Assembly: GCF_003337485.1 (NCBI RefSeq)
Contig: NZ_QPJJ01000005.1
Location: 86,856-150,855, forward strand
Source: Saliterribacillus persicus
GTDB lineage: Bacteria > Bacillota > Bacilli > Bacillales > Amphibacillaceae
DNA length: 64,000 nucleotides
Direction: 5' to 3'
Numbering within the stretch: position 1 is the stretch's first letter; every line of letters begins with the position of its first letter. Below, piece after piece: positions 7,883 to 15,861 of the stretch. Made by a program: the position numbers and the translations under genes. The notes below the pieces were generated by a model that worked only from the letters and a program-made list of their open reading frames with translations, searched no databases and had not been told where the DNA came from.

Positions 7883-8662
7883 TTACAGGGGTAACCATTT
7901 TAATACACGTTGGATATGATCATCCCAATATCCCCATTCATGCGTGCCTGGATCAAATGTCGTTTGTGTTTCTATACCAAGTTCATCTGTATGAGCTTTA
8001 AATTCTTTATTTCCTTCAAATAAAAAATCTTCTGTCCCGCAGGCTTGATACAACTTAGGAAGCTCTATATTCTTCTCTTTTAAATTTTTAATTAAATAAA
8101 ATAAATCTTCTTCTGTATTGTTTATTTTATTATTACCATATACATGGTATAAGCTTTTTACTATTGGATCGTCTTGATTTGCTACTTCTTCACGGTTGGC
8201 AAGGTCTAATACACCTGAAAGACTTGCTGCCGCTGCAAACATGTCTGGTTTTCTAAGTGCCCATTTAAATGCGCCATATCCGCCCATAGAAAGTCCTGCC
8301 ACAAAATTATCCTCTCTTTTATCAGACAAAGGGAAAAACGATCGCGCTATTCTTGGAAGTTCTTCACTAATAAACGTCCAATATTTTTTTCCATACACCA
8401 TATCCGCATAAAAGCTATGATCTACTTGTGGCATGACAACTGCAATTCCAGTTTCAGCTACGTATCTTTCAATAGATGTCCTTCTGGTCCAGATTGTATG
8501 GTCATCACTATACCCGTGGAGCAAGTACAATGTCTTAAACTTTCCTTCATTTAAATTGTTTTTCATTCCTATTTGATTGTTGGTATCTTGGGGCAGAATG
8601 ACAGTCATAGACGTATTAATTACTAATGTTTCAGAAAAAAAGTTACAAGTTAATAATGCCAT
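7883..8662 (-). CDS. Esterase family protein (tributyrin esterase EstA-like)
   Basis: This alpha/beta-hydrolase of 259 residues belongs to the esterase D family. The nucleophile elbow is GLSMGGYG with Ser125; the oxyanion region LLHGYSDDHTIW, a likely acid in ACGTEDFLF and a histidine in GTHEWGYWDDH complete the expected catalytic set. It has no signal peptide, so it is cytoplasmic, and probably hydrolyses short-chain acyl esters such as acetylated sugars. GAGGTG lies 8 nt before the ATG. The gene follows a beta-lactamase-family serine hydrolase by 22 bp in the same direction, so the two probably form an operon. Confidence 0.88.
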   Translation of the reverse strand: MALLTCNFFSETLVINTSMTVILPQDTNNQIGMKNNLNEGKFKTLYLLHGYSDDHTIWTRRTSIERYVAETGIAVVMPQVDHSFYADMVYGKKYWTFISEELPRIARSFFPLSDKREDNFVAGLSMGGYGAFKWALRKPDMFAAAASLSGVLDLANREEVANQDDPIVKSLYHVYGNNKINNTEEDLFYLIKNLKEKNIELPKLYQACGTEDFLFEGNKEFKAHTDELGIETQTTFDPGTHEWGYWDDHIQRVLKWLPL

Positions 8663-8684
8663 TTCTTTTCACCTCGAGTTATTT

Positions 8685-9851
8685 TTAATAGAGTGAACCA
8701 TAAACTACATTTCTAATTCTTGGCTGGTGGTATGCTTCAAAGTTCGGAAGCATTTGTTGCATATACACAACACTTAATTGATGAAGCGGGTCTATACTTA
8801 CATACGTACCGGCGAGACCTGACCAACCAAACTCCCCAATTGAGCTATTGCTGCCCCCTTTTGCTTTATCAATCATCACTCTCACGCCTAATCCATAACC
8901 ATATCCTGTTTCAGCATCCCATCCCTCACTGTTTAATAAAGCAGGTGTTAGATGATTGGTTGAAAGTAAAGAAATAGTATGTGGGCTGAGCAGTTGATAC
9001 TTTTTATATTTACCACCATTTGCAAGAGCTTGGGCAAATTTACTGTAGTCATCTAGTGTTGAATGAAGACCTGCTCCGCCGCTTTCAAAAACAGCGATTG
9101 GTTCTGCTGCACTATCTAGTATTGTATTTCTTTTCAGGTTGCCAGCTTCATCTCTATCGTATAAGGAAGCCAATCTACTCTTTTTATCTTCAGGCACTTT
9201 AAAAAAAGTATCATTCATCTGTAGCGGGTCAAAGATTTCATCTTTAAGATATGTTCCAAATGATTTTCCGGATATGACTTCAATTAATGCTCCTAAAACA
9301 TCATGACTTAAACCATACTTCCATTCACTAGCAGGTTCAAATTCTAATGGTAGCGTTGCCAATTGTTTAGACAACAATCTTAATTTGGAATGATTATCTA
9401 TTGATTCATCATCTCTTACCTTTATCATGATTTGTCTCGTCATTCTTTCTACTTCGGTATTATCTCCCCCATAAACTAAACCAGATGTCATTGTAAATAA
9501 ATCTTTAATTCTAATAGAACGTTTTGCTTTTACTGTATGTATTTTTTGATCGTCTTTTCCTTTAATTACTTCCATATTTCTAAATTCGTGTAAATAATCT
9601 TCTAATGGATCTGAGAGTAAAAACTTTCCTTCTTCCAATAATTTAAGCGCGGCAACACACGTAATAATTTTTGACATAGAATAAATGCGATAAATCGTAT
9701 CTTGTTTGATTGGTTCTTTCGCTTCTATATCTGCCACACCATGAAAGCCTTCATATAAAATTTTGCCATTTTGAACTACTTTTAATGCTGCACCAGGTGG
9801 TCCATTTTCAATAAAGTGCTCCAATAAATGATCCATTCTTCTCGTTAACAT
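8685..9851 (-). CDS. Serine hydrolase, class C beta-lactamase/DD-peptidase fold
   Basis: The product has 388 residues when started at ATG 9851 (MLTRRMDHLLEHF), which follows AGAGGTG; a longer in-frame reading from 9914 has only a weak ribosome site. The SxxK motif is SMSK (Ser58, Lys61), and the second motif is a Tyr-containing YGLSHD. The C-terminal block GEFGWSGLAGTYVSIDP resembles the HxG region of esterase-type members such as EstB. It has no signal peptide, so an intracellular esterase role is more likely than penicillin binding. It is the first gene of a two-gene unit with the downstream EstA-like esterase. Confidence 0.85.
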   Translation of the reverse strand: MLTRRMDHLLEHFIENGPPGAALKVVQNGKILYEGFHGVADIEAKEPIKQDTIYRIYSMSKIITCVAALKLLEEGKFLLSDPLEDYLHEFRNMEVIKGKDDQKIHTVKAKRSIRIKDLFTMTSGLVYGGDNTEVERMTRQIMIKVRDDESIDNHSKLRLLSKQLATLPLEFEPASEWKYGLSHDVLGALIEVISGKSFGTYLKDEIFDPLQMNDTFFKVPEDKKSRLASLYDRDEAGNLKRNTILDSAAEPIAVFESGGAGLHSTLDDYSKFAQALANGGKYKKYQLLSPHTISLLSTNHLTPALLNSEGWDAETGYGYGLGVRVMIDKAKGGSNSSIGEFGWSGLAGTYVSIDPLHQLSVVYMQQMLPNFEAYHQPRIRNVVYGSLY

Positions 9852-10031
9852 AAATACACCTCTCATTCTCCTATATTTTCTATATTTTATCATACTTCTA
9901 AATAAAGACACCATGATCTCACTCGTTTTAGACGTTTGAAGTTAATTAAATGATACTATTTTTTCCTCTCTATTGTTCCTTCTTATAATATGGTAAAATT
10001 GCATAACACGAACTGCAAAGGAAGGAACCTA

Positions 10032-11516
10032 ATGTCTGGCAAAAATAAAGAAACAAAACGCACCCTTGTCTTAATAGCACTCATTCTATCCATGTTTATA
10101 GCGGCAATAGAAGGTACCATTGTCGCTACTGCCATGCCTAATATTGTCAGTGACTTAGGCGGATTTTCTATGTATAGCTGGGTTTTCTCCAGTTTTCTTT
10201 TAATGCAAGCAGTAACTACGATGATTTACGGAAAATTATCAGATCTATTTGGAAGGAAACCAATCTTCTTAATTGGTGTTATTATTTTTTTAGTTGGTTC
10301 CATACTTTGTGGACTAGCAGATACGATGACTTTATTAATTATATTTAGGGTGATTCAAGGTATCGGTGCAGGCGCAATTCAACCAATTGTGACAACCATC
10401 GTGGGGGATATGTATACCATTAAAGAACGGTCAAAGATTCAAGGATACTTAGCCAGTGTGTGGGGCATCTCTTCTGTTATTGGTCCGCTTCTAGGCGGAA
10501 TTATCGTAAACTATGTACATTGGGCTTGGATTTTTTGGATGAACATACCACTAGGAATTATTGGAATGATTGGTGTGTATTTATTTTTCCATGAAGAAGT
10601 TGATACAACTAAAAAATCGATTGATTATCTTGGCGCAGGATTGTTTTTTATCGCAATATCTGCACTTATTATCGTATTTGTACAAGCAGGAGCTGTTTGG
10701 TCTTGGACCTCTTTTGAAACACTTAGCTTACTGGGGTTATTTTTCATAGCAATAAGCTATTTTGTTTACCATGAGTATCGTACGAAATCACCTATGATGC
10801 CTTTAGAATTGTGGCAAAATAAATTGATTGTCATAAGTAATCTTGCTACATTATTTTCAGGGATGATTATATTAGGATTATCTAGCTTCCTACCAACCTA
10901 TGTACAGGGTGTAATGGAACATTCCGCAATTGTGGCTGGATTTACTTTAAGTACTTTATCAATTGGTTGGCCCATTGCCGCTACAATAGCTGGGCATCTT
11001 GTCATTAAAATTGGATTTCGTCCAACTGCAATTATGGGGGGAACCGCTTTACTAATCGGTACATTTTTATTTGTTTTTCTAGACCCTTTGAAAGGTCCCG
11101 TTTATGCAGGGATCAGTTCTTTTATAGTCGGTATAGGAATGGGGCTAACGAGCACTACTTTTATTGTTGCAATCCAAAGTACCGTACCTTGGGAAAAAAG
11201 AGGAGTAGCGACTTCCTTAAATATGTTTATGAGGATAATTGGAAGTGCGGTAGGCGCAGCCTTTTTAGGTGGAATTTTAAATCAACAGCTACGTCATTAT
11301 TTCATCGATCGAAATGAAGATCAAAGTGTAGCAAATACAGAAATATTATTAGATGAAGCAAGGCGCGAGCAACTAAGTCCTAGCTTATTAGAATTGATCC
11401 AAAACGGATTGACCTCTTCCCTCCATACCGTTTACCTAGTTATGTTCGGAATCGGAATCCTCACCTTCATCCTTACATTATTATTTCCGAAATTAACTGT
11501 TGAGTCTAAAAAATAA
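10032..11516 (+). CDS. MFS drug efflux transporter, DHA2 family (EmrB/QacA type)
   Basis: A 14-helix proton-driven exporter of 494 residues. ATG 10032 follows AAGGAAGG; an ATG 42 nt upstream in frame has no ribosome site. The DHA2 signatures are visible: SMFIAAIEGTIVATAMPNI in helix 1 (motif D1), GKLSDLFGRKP between helices 2 and 3 (motif A), RVIQGIGAGAIQPI in helix 4 (motif B) and GSVIGPLLGG-type motif C (SSVIGPLLGGIIV) in helix 5. The closest well-known relatives are B. subtilis Mdr/YusP-like multidrug pumps. It is divergent from the serine hydrolase operon and ends in a strong terminator. No TetR/MarR regulator lies beside it, and the substrate is unknown. Confidence 0.92.
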   Translation: MSGKNKETKRTLVLIALILSMFIAAIEGTIVATAMPNIVSDLGGFSMYSWVFSSFLLMQAVTTMIYGKLSDLFGRKPIFLIGVIIFLVGSILCGLADTMTLLIIFRVIQGIGAGAIQPIVTTIVGDMYTIKERSKIQGYLASVWGISSVIGPLLGGIIVNYVHWAWIFWMNIPLGIIGMIGVYLFFHEEVDTTKKSIDYLGAGLFFIAISALIIVFVQAGAVWSWTSFETLSLLGLFFIAISYFVYHEYRTKSPMMPLELWQNKLIVISNLATLFSGMIILGLSSFLPTYVQGVMEHSAIVAGFTLSTLSIGWPIAATIAGHLVIKIGFRPTAIMGGTALLIGTFLFVFLDPLKGPVYAGISSFIVGIGMGLTSTTFIVAIQSTVPWEKRGVATSLNMFMRIIGSAVGAAFLGGILNQQLRHYFIDRNEDQSVANTEILLDEARREQLSPSLLELIQNGLTSSLHTVYLVMFGIGILTFILTLLFPKLTVESKK

Positions 11517-11530
11517 TACTCATAAATACT

Positions 11531-11563
11531 GCCCTAAAGGAGAGCCTTTAGGGCATATTTTTT
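11531..11563 (+). terminator. Terminator of the MFS gene
   Basis: GCCCTAAAGG-AGAG-CCTTTAGGGC is followed by ATATTTTTT; it also borders the end of the convergent cwlJ gene. Confidence 0.88.
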
Positions 11564-11993
11564 AAAAAGTACCATATACTTCATTACAATCAGTAGCTGT
11601 TGGACTATAAAAACAGTGACTTTTATATCTACCTGTATTCCATTGACCAAACCACTGCGGGGGACAGCTTCCTTCTGGCATAAAGAACCATAAAGAATAA
11701 CTTGCTGGGTGATACTTTAAGCCTTTAATTGCTTTTCTGGCTAACTCAATATCTTTTTCCCTCGCACGTTGAAAGAAATATCCTTTTTGAGTCGCTTCAA
11801 ATCCTCCTGGACTTTGATAAACCATTCTTCTAATGGTATTGACATCAGAAAAATCTATACAACTAACTCTTGCTCTATTCACTCCTACATTACCAACCAT
11901 TAGCATTCCTAATTGTCCATCACCTTCCGCTTCTGCTCTCATCAGTCTAGCCAATAACTTCACATCTTCTTCAGTCGCTTTAACAACTGCCAT
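11562..11993 (-). CDS. cwlJ: Cell wall hydrolase CwlJ (spore germination)
   Basis: This 143-residue cortex-lytic enzyme of the SleB/CwlJ hydrolase_2 family degrades muramic-delta-lactam peptidoglycan during spore germination. The start is ATG 11993 (MAVVKATEEDV), 6 nt after GGAGGG; a TTG at 12032 lies upstream of that ribosome site. Length and sequence match B. subtilis CwlJ (142 residues): LLARLMRAEAEGDGQLGMLMVGNVGVNRA carries the catalytic Glu, and WFFMPEGSCPPQWFGQW and GRYKSHCFYSPT follow. In B. subtilis it pairs with gerQ and lacks a signal peptide; here gerQ is not adjacent. It is direct evidence that the host forms endospores. Confidence 0.93.
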   Translation of the reverse strand: MAVVKATEEDVKLLARLMRAEAEGDGQLGMLMVGNVGVNRARVSCIDFSDVNTIRRMVYQSPGGFEATQKGYFFQRAREKDIELARKAIKGLKYHPASYSLWFFMPEGSCPPQWFGQWNTGRYKSHCFYSPTATDCNEVYGTF

Positions 11994-12138
11994 TGTATCC
12001 CTCCATCCTTTATCTATTACTGTTATATTCAACTACCCTATAATTGATGAATAGCCATATATAATTGAGTATTAGCAATTATATAAGTGATGTGTATGTT
12101 ATAATATGAAGTACAACTAGCAAGAAGGGGTGATGGAT

Positions 12139-12414
12139 TTGGAACTAAGTAATTTTATACTACACAAAGAAATATTACTCATCCATGCAACTATTGATCA
12201 ATCTGATTATATTTTTACCGTTAAGTGGAAAACACCTCAAAATCAAAAGGGTGGCTCTTGGGAATTGAAATCTTATCTAAATCATTCTACTGGTGAAAAA
12301 GATTTAACTGCTGAACAAATTGAAGCCTTTCTCGATAGAATTAATCCAAAATGGGATTGGGAACAAGATGAACAACAACTCATAAAAGCAATGGAAGAAG
12401 AAAAAAAGAAATAA
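12139..12414 (+). CDS. Small hypothetical protein
   Basis: The product has about 92 residues. AAGGGGTGAT (12125-12134) is the ribosome site; ATG 12133 overlaps it, so TTG 12139 (MELSNFILHKE) is the better start, although GTG 12130 or ATG 12133 remain possible. The product is acidic with no signal peptide or membrane segment. It contains a KWKTPQNQKGGSWELKSYL stretch and ends in a charged helix EQDEQQLIKAMEEEKKK. I do not recognise the family. A terminator follows directly. Confidence 0.65.
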   Translation: MELSNFILHKEILLIHATIDQSDYIFTVKWKTPQNQKGGSWELKSYLNHSTGEKDLTAEQIEAFLDRINPKWDWEQDEQQLIKAMEEEKKK

Positions 12415-12430
12415 CCTATGAATCTAATAA

Positions 12431-12472
12431 AAGTAGCTATGGAGGATTTTTTATCCTTCATAGCTACTTTTT
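12431..12472. terminator. Bidirectional terminator
   Basis: A long stem AAGTAGCTATG...CATAGCTACTT with an inner AGGAT/ATCCT pairing and a T-rich loop lies between the convergent small hypothetical gene and the nucleoside phosphorylase gene. Confidence 0.85.
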
Positions 12473-12473
12473 C

Positions 12474-13193
12474 TCATTTAATATGAATCAATGCTTCTAG
12501 TGCAATTTTTGATTCTTTCTCAATAGCTGCTGCAACCTGCTGATTATGTGGGTCATATTCTTCCGCTAAATCAGCATCTGCAAAGCCATCAATTGCAACA
12601 ATTGCTCCAGCTTTTATCCCTCGAATTGCAGCGATCGTAAATAAAGCAGAAATCTCCATTTCGACTGCAAGCACTCCAGCTTTTTGATAAAGATGGTGTG
12701 GAAAAGATAAAGCTCCTTCATAAAATACATCCAATGTTAAGGTGATACCACTGTGTATCTTGAAATCATATTTTTTACTCGCATCAAGTAACGCTTGTGT
12801 TACGGAGATATCAGCTACAGCGGGAAAACCTTCTGGCGCAATTTGTTTTGATAATCCGTCCTTCGAAACTGCTGCTGTGCTAATCACAAGACTACCTGGT
12901 TGGATTTCTTTTTGATATGAGCCGGCAGTTCCCACTCGAATGATTTCTTCCACTCCACCTTGGATTAACTGTTCAAAACAAATAGCTGCTCCAGAAGCAC
13001 CAACACCGTGACTGACAACTACTACTTTTTCATTTTGATATGTTCCACCATAGGTTACGTATTCTCTGTTCTCAGCTAATACGGTGGTATTTTCTAATTC
13101 AGCTGCAATAAATTTCGCGCGATTTGGATCCCCACATACGATTGCTTTTTTGGCTAAAAGGTCAGATTCTATTTTTAAGTTCGTTAAATACAT
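12474..13193 (-). CDS. Nucleoside phosphorylase (uridine phosphorylase-like, PNP/UDP family)
   Basis: This 239-residue enzyme cleaves a nucleoside with phosphate to the free base and (deoxy)ribose-1-phosphate. ATG 13193 lies 1 nt after the stop of the preceding gene (TAATATG), so translation is probably coupled; AAGGA is the ribosome site. Family blocks are AIVCGDPNRAKFIAAELEN (phosphate site), SHGVGASGAAICFEQLIQGGVEEIIRVGTAGSY and AVEMEISALFTIAAIRGIKAGAIVAIDG (base/ribose site). The AxEME motif favours the uridine phosphorylase-like branch, but base specificity is uncertain. It is the last gene downstream of a nucleoside ABC transporter, which fits salvage of imported nucleosides. Confidence 0.88.
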   Translation of the reverse strand: MYLTNLKIESDLLAKKAIVCGDPNRAKFIAAELENTTVLAENREYVTYGGTYQNEKVVVVSHGVGASGAAICFEQLIQGGVEEIIRVGTAGSYQKEIQPGSLVISTAAVSKDGLSKQIAPEGFPAVADISVTQALLDASKKYDFKIHSGITLTLDVFYEGALSFPHHLYQKAGVLAVEMEISALFTIAAIRGIKAGAIVAIDGFADADLAEEYDPHNQQVAAAIEKESKIALEALIHIK

Positions 13194-13194
13194 A

Positions 13195-13857
13195 TTAATC
13201 AAAATCCTTCTTAAGCCATTCATCTTCTGGCATATATCCGTCATCTGTAGAAAAACGTTCTTCTTTATATGGGTCACCGTAGTTATGAAAATCATTTCTT
13301 TCCCAAAATCCAGGGCGATCTTCTTCTAAAAACTCAATTGCTGTAATCCATTTTACACTTTTCCAAAAATAAAGGTGTGGAACAATAAGTCGAAATGGAT
13401 AACCGTGCTGTGGTGTTAAAGGTTCGTTTTCATAACTATGTGCAATCAGAATATCATCATGAAGTAAATCTTCTAAAGGGATATTACTTTCATAATCTTG
13501 ATCCCCATAAACCATGACATGTTTTACATTATCCTTTATATTGAGTGCTTTTAAGAAATCTGAAAACTTCACTCCTGTAAACGTATTGTCAAATTTAGAC
13601 CATCTTGTAACACAATGAATATCACGAACAATCGTTGTTTGTGGCATCTTCATTAAATCATCATAGCTAAACGTTTTCTCATCTTCTACTTCACCAAAAA
13701 CGCGAAGACTCCATGTATTCATATCATATTCAGGCACTTCACCCTCGTGGAGAATAGGGAATTTTTTCGTGAGTGTTTGCCCCGGTGGTAAACGATCTCC
13801 ATACTTTTCATTACGTGGCGGTGTTTTAGCTTTTTTTAATCGATCTGCTTTTTTCAT
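13195..13857 (-). CDS. Sulfite-oxidase-like molybdopterin protein (YuiH-like)
   Basis: This is a 220-residue oxidoreductase with a molybdopterin-binding domain only. The Mo-coordinating cysteine is Cys82 in the conserved DIHCVTRWSK. PQHGYPFRLIVPHLYFWKSVKWI is the other family signature. No heme, Tat signal or dimerisation domain is present, so it is a cytoplasmic single-domain member like B. subtilis YuiH; the physiological substrate and electron acceptor of this group are not established. GAGGAGTGATCAG precedes the ATG. It lies 26 bp downstream of the last nucleoside-permease gene and is coupled to the phosphorylase gene, which is an unexpected neighbourhood for a molybdoenzyme. Confidence 0.88.
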   Translation of the reverse strand: MKKADRLKKAKTPPRNEKYGDRLPPGQTLTKKFPILHEGEVPEYDMNTWSLRVFGEVEDEKTFSYDDLMKMPQTTIVRDIHCVTRWSKFDNTFTGVKFSDFLKALNIKDNVKHVMVYGDQDYESNIPLEDLLHDDILIAHSYENEPLTPQHGYPFRLIVPHLYFWKSVKWITAIEFLEEDRPGFWERNDFHNYGDPYKEERFSTDDGYMPEDEWLKKDFD

Positions 13858-13883
13858 CTGATCACTCCTCGAAGATTAGTCTA

Positions 13884-14807
13884 TTACCTTGTACTCCCGG
13901 TGTTATTTTTCAAAGCGTTTAATTGTGTCTTATCCTTAAAAATAAACATTGCTACAATTGTAATAACATAAGGTAACATCAAGGTAAAATTAGTAGGTAT
14001 ATTCATGCTTTGCATGCGTATACTGATTGCTTCCGTAAAGCCAAATAATCCACTAGATAAGAAAACCCCGAAAGGATTTGATTGACCAAGCATGGTTGCT
14101 ACTAAAGCAATAAAACCTCTTCCAGCAGTCATATTTTCTGAAAACATCGTAACTTGTCCTAAGGATAATTGTACACCACCAAGTGCACACAAAACAGCTG
14201 ATATTATAATTGCTTGATATTGAATTGCTTTCACCTTAATTCCTTGACTTTTAGCAGCTGTAAGATTTATTCCAACAGCGTCGTATCTCGACCCAAGAAC
14301 CGTGGATCGAAAGAAAAAGAATAAAAGTATAGTGATAAGAATCCCTAAATATACGATTGGTGTTTGTCCAGAAAATATATTACCTATTATCGGAATTTCT
14401 CGAATAATCGGGATATGTATAACTGGTAATCCCGCCATTTCATTATCATAGTAAGCCCCTTTTACATCAAACATTGTCCGAAGTGTAAAGGTTGTGATTC
14501 CAATAGAAAGGAAGTTTAGAGCAATCCCAACAACGATCATGTTGGCTTGAAGGTTTATAATTAAATAACCAAGGATTAAAGAGAATATGGCTGTTCCAAT
14601 CACTGCAAATAACGTTGCTAATATTAAATTCTCAAAAAGCACATTGGCAGCAATACCAAGGAATGCTCCCATTAGCATTAACCCATCCAAACCGACATTA
14701 AAAATTCCTACTCTTGCACAAATTGCACCACCCAGACCTGCTAAAAGCAGAGGGGCCATCATTCGCAACGTCGAATTGATTAAAGAGAGATCAAATAGAC
14801 TTTCCAT
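13884..14807 (-). CDS. nupQ: Nucleoside ABC transporter permease (NupQ-like)
   Basis: This 307-residue inner-membrane permease of the BPD_transp_2 family has about eight hydrophobic segments, with family blocks GGAICARVGIFNVGLDGLMLMGAFLGI and GRGFIALVATMLGQSNPFG. With the preceding permease it forms the channel of a BMP-type nucleoside importer (nupNOPQ, formerly yufNOPQ, in B. subtilis, which imports guanosine and related nucleosides). Its start overlaps the end of the upstream permease gene by 17 nt, typical of tightly coupled subunits. No unusual features were seen. Confidence 0.88.
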   Translation of the reverse strand: MESLFDLSLINSTLRMMAPLLLAGLGGAICARVGIFNVGLDGLMLMGAFLGIAANVLFENLILATLFAVIGTAIFSLILGYLIINLQANMIVVGIALNFLSIGITTFTLRTMFDVKGAYYDNEMAGLPVIHIPIIREIPIIGNIFSGQTPIVYLGILITILLFFFFRSTVLGSRYDAVGINLTAAKSQGIKVKAIQYQAIIISAVLCALGGVQLSLGQVTMFSENMTAGRGFIALVATMLGQSNPFGVFLSSGLFGFTEAISIRMQSMNIPTNFTLMLPYVITIVAMFIFKDKTQLNALKNNTGSTR

Positions 14808-15861
14808 GCTTTTTCCCCTCTTTCTTTTTTAATTTAAGGAATGTAAATGTGAATCTAGCTGAGATAAAAATGATTAATACGGCTTGAATGATATCAGAGA
14901 TCGCATTCGGTACGTCTGTATTTCTTTCCACACCTAATGACCCGGTATCTAAAGCAGCTAAAAATATAGCCATTACTGCTGTTCCTATTGGATTAGAATT
15001 AGCTAATAAAGCTGCCATCAAACCAGTCCATGCAAATTGAGGTGTAGTTAAAGCACCTTCAATAAAACGATAGTGCATCCCCAAAACTTCAACACCACCA
15101 CCTAAACCTGCTAACATTCCACTTATTAACATGCTAGTAAACATTACTTTTTTACGATTAATACCACCATATTGTGCAAAAAATCTATTTTGACCAAGCA
15201 TTCTAACCTCATATCCAAACGTTGTCCGTTTTATAATGAAGGCTAATATAATGGTTGCAACTACTGCAAATATAAATCCCATATGAAGATTTGTACCTTC
15301 AAATAATGCCGGTAACTTAACTGCATCATTAATCATAACTGATTGAGGTACGCCGCCTGCACTTGAAGTGTCTCTAAAAGGTTCACTTACAAGATATCCG
15401 GCAAATAAAACAGCAATGTAATTTAACAATAATGTAGAAATTAATAAATTTATTTGAAATCTTTGCTCCATCCATCCCGCAAAAAAAGACCATAATCCTG
15501 CAATAACCATACCTGAAAAGATAGCAATTATTATTGCTATAACACCAGTGAATGGTAAATATACAACTACTATTGCTGTAGTTACTGCACCAAGTACAAG
15601 TTGACCTTCTGCACCAAGATTAAAGAATCCAGCTCGAAATGCAAAGGCAACTCCAAGGCCTGCTAAGATAATCGGAATGGATCGCTCTAATGTGCTTGTA
15701 AAGAAATAAAAATTACCAAAGGCTCCCTTCCACATCTCATGATAGGTGTTCAATACTGATTCTCCAGCTAATACCATTGCAATAGCTCCCACTATGAGAC
15801 CTACCACAATAGCTAGAAGTGGTTGCATCATTTTCGAGGCACTATTCTTAACCTTGTTCAT
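14791..15861 (-). CDS. nupP: Nucleoside ABC transporter permease (NupP-like)
   Basis: This 356-residue permease has around nine to ten hydrophobic segments. The conserved stretch GLGVAFAFRAGFFNLGAEGQLVLGAVTTA and the later GGVEVLGMHYRFIEGALTTPQFAWTGLMAALLANSNPIG identify the NupP half of the transporter. It overlaps the ATPase gene by 14 nt upstream and nupQ by 17 nt downstream, so ATPase and permeases are translationally coupled. The very C-terminus is Lys-rich (KLKKKEGKKHGK) and cytoplasmic. Confidence 0.88.
   Translation of the reverse strand: MNKVKNSASKMMQPLLAIVVGLIVGAIAMVLAGESVLNTYHEMWKGAFGNFYFFTSTLERSIPIILAGLGVAFAFRAGFFNLGAEGQLVLGAVTTAIVVVYLPFTGVIAIIIAIFSGMVIAGLWSFFAGWMEQRFQINLLISTLLLNYIAVLFAGYLVSEPFRDTSSAGGVPQSVMINDAVKLPALFEGTNLHMGFIFAVVATIILAFIIKRTTFGYEVRMLGQNRFFAQYGGINRKKVMFTSMLISGMLAGLGGGVEVLGMHYRFIEGALTTPQFAWTGLMAALLANSNPIGTAVMAIFLAALDTGSLGVERNTDVPNAISDIIQAVLIIFISARFTFTFLKLKKKEGKKHGKSI

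Noticed and set aside
13193-13295. 34-residue N-terminal extension of the nucleoside phosphorylase
   Set aside because: It is the molybdopterin gene read in another frame; ATG 13193 gives the family's usual start and couples to the upstream stop.
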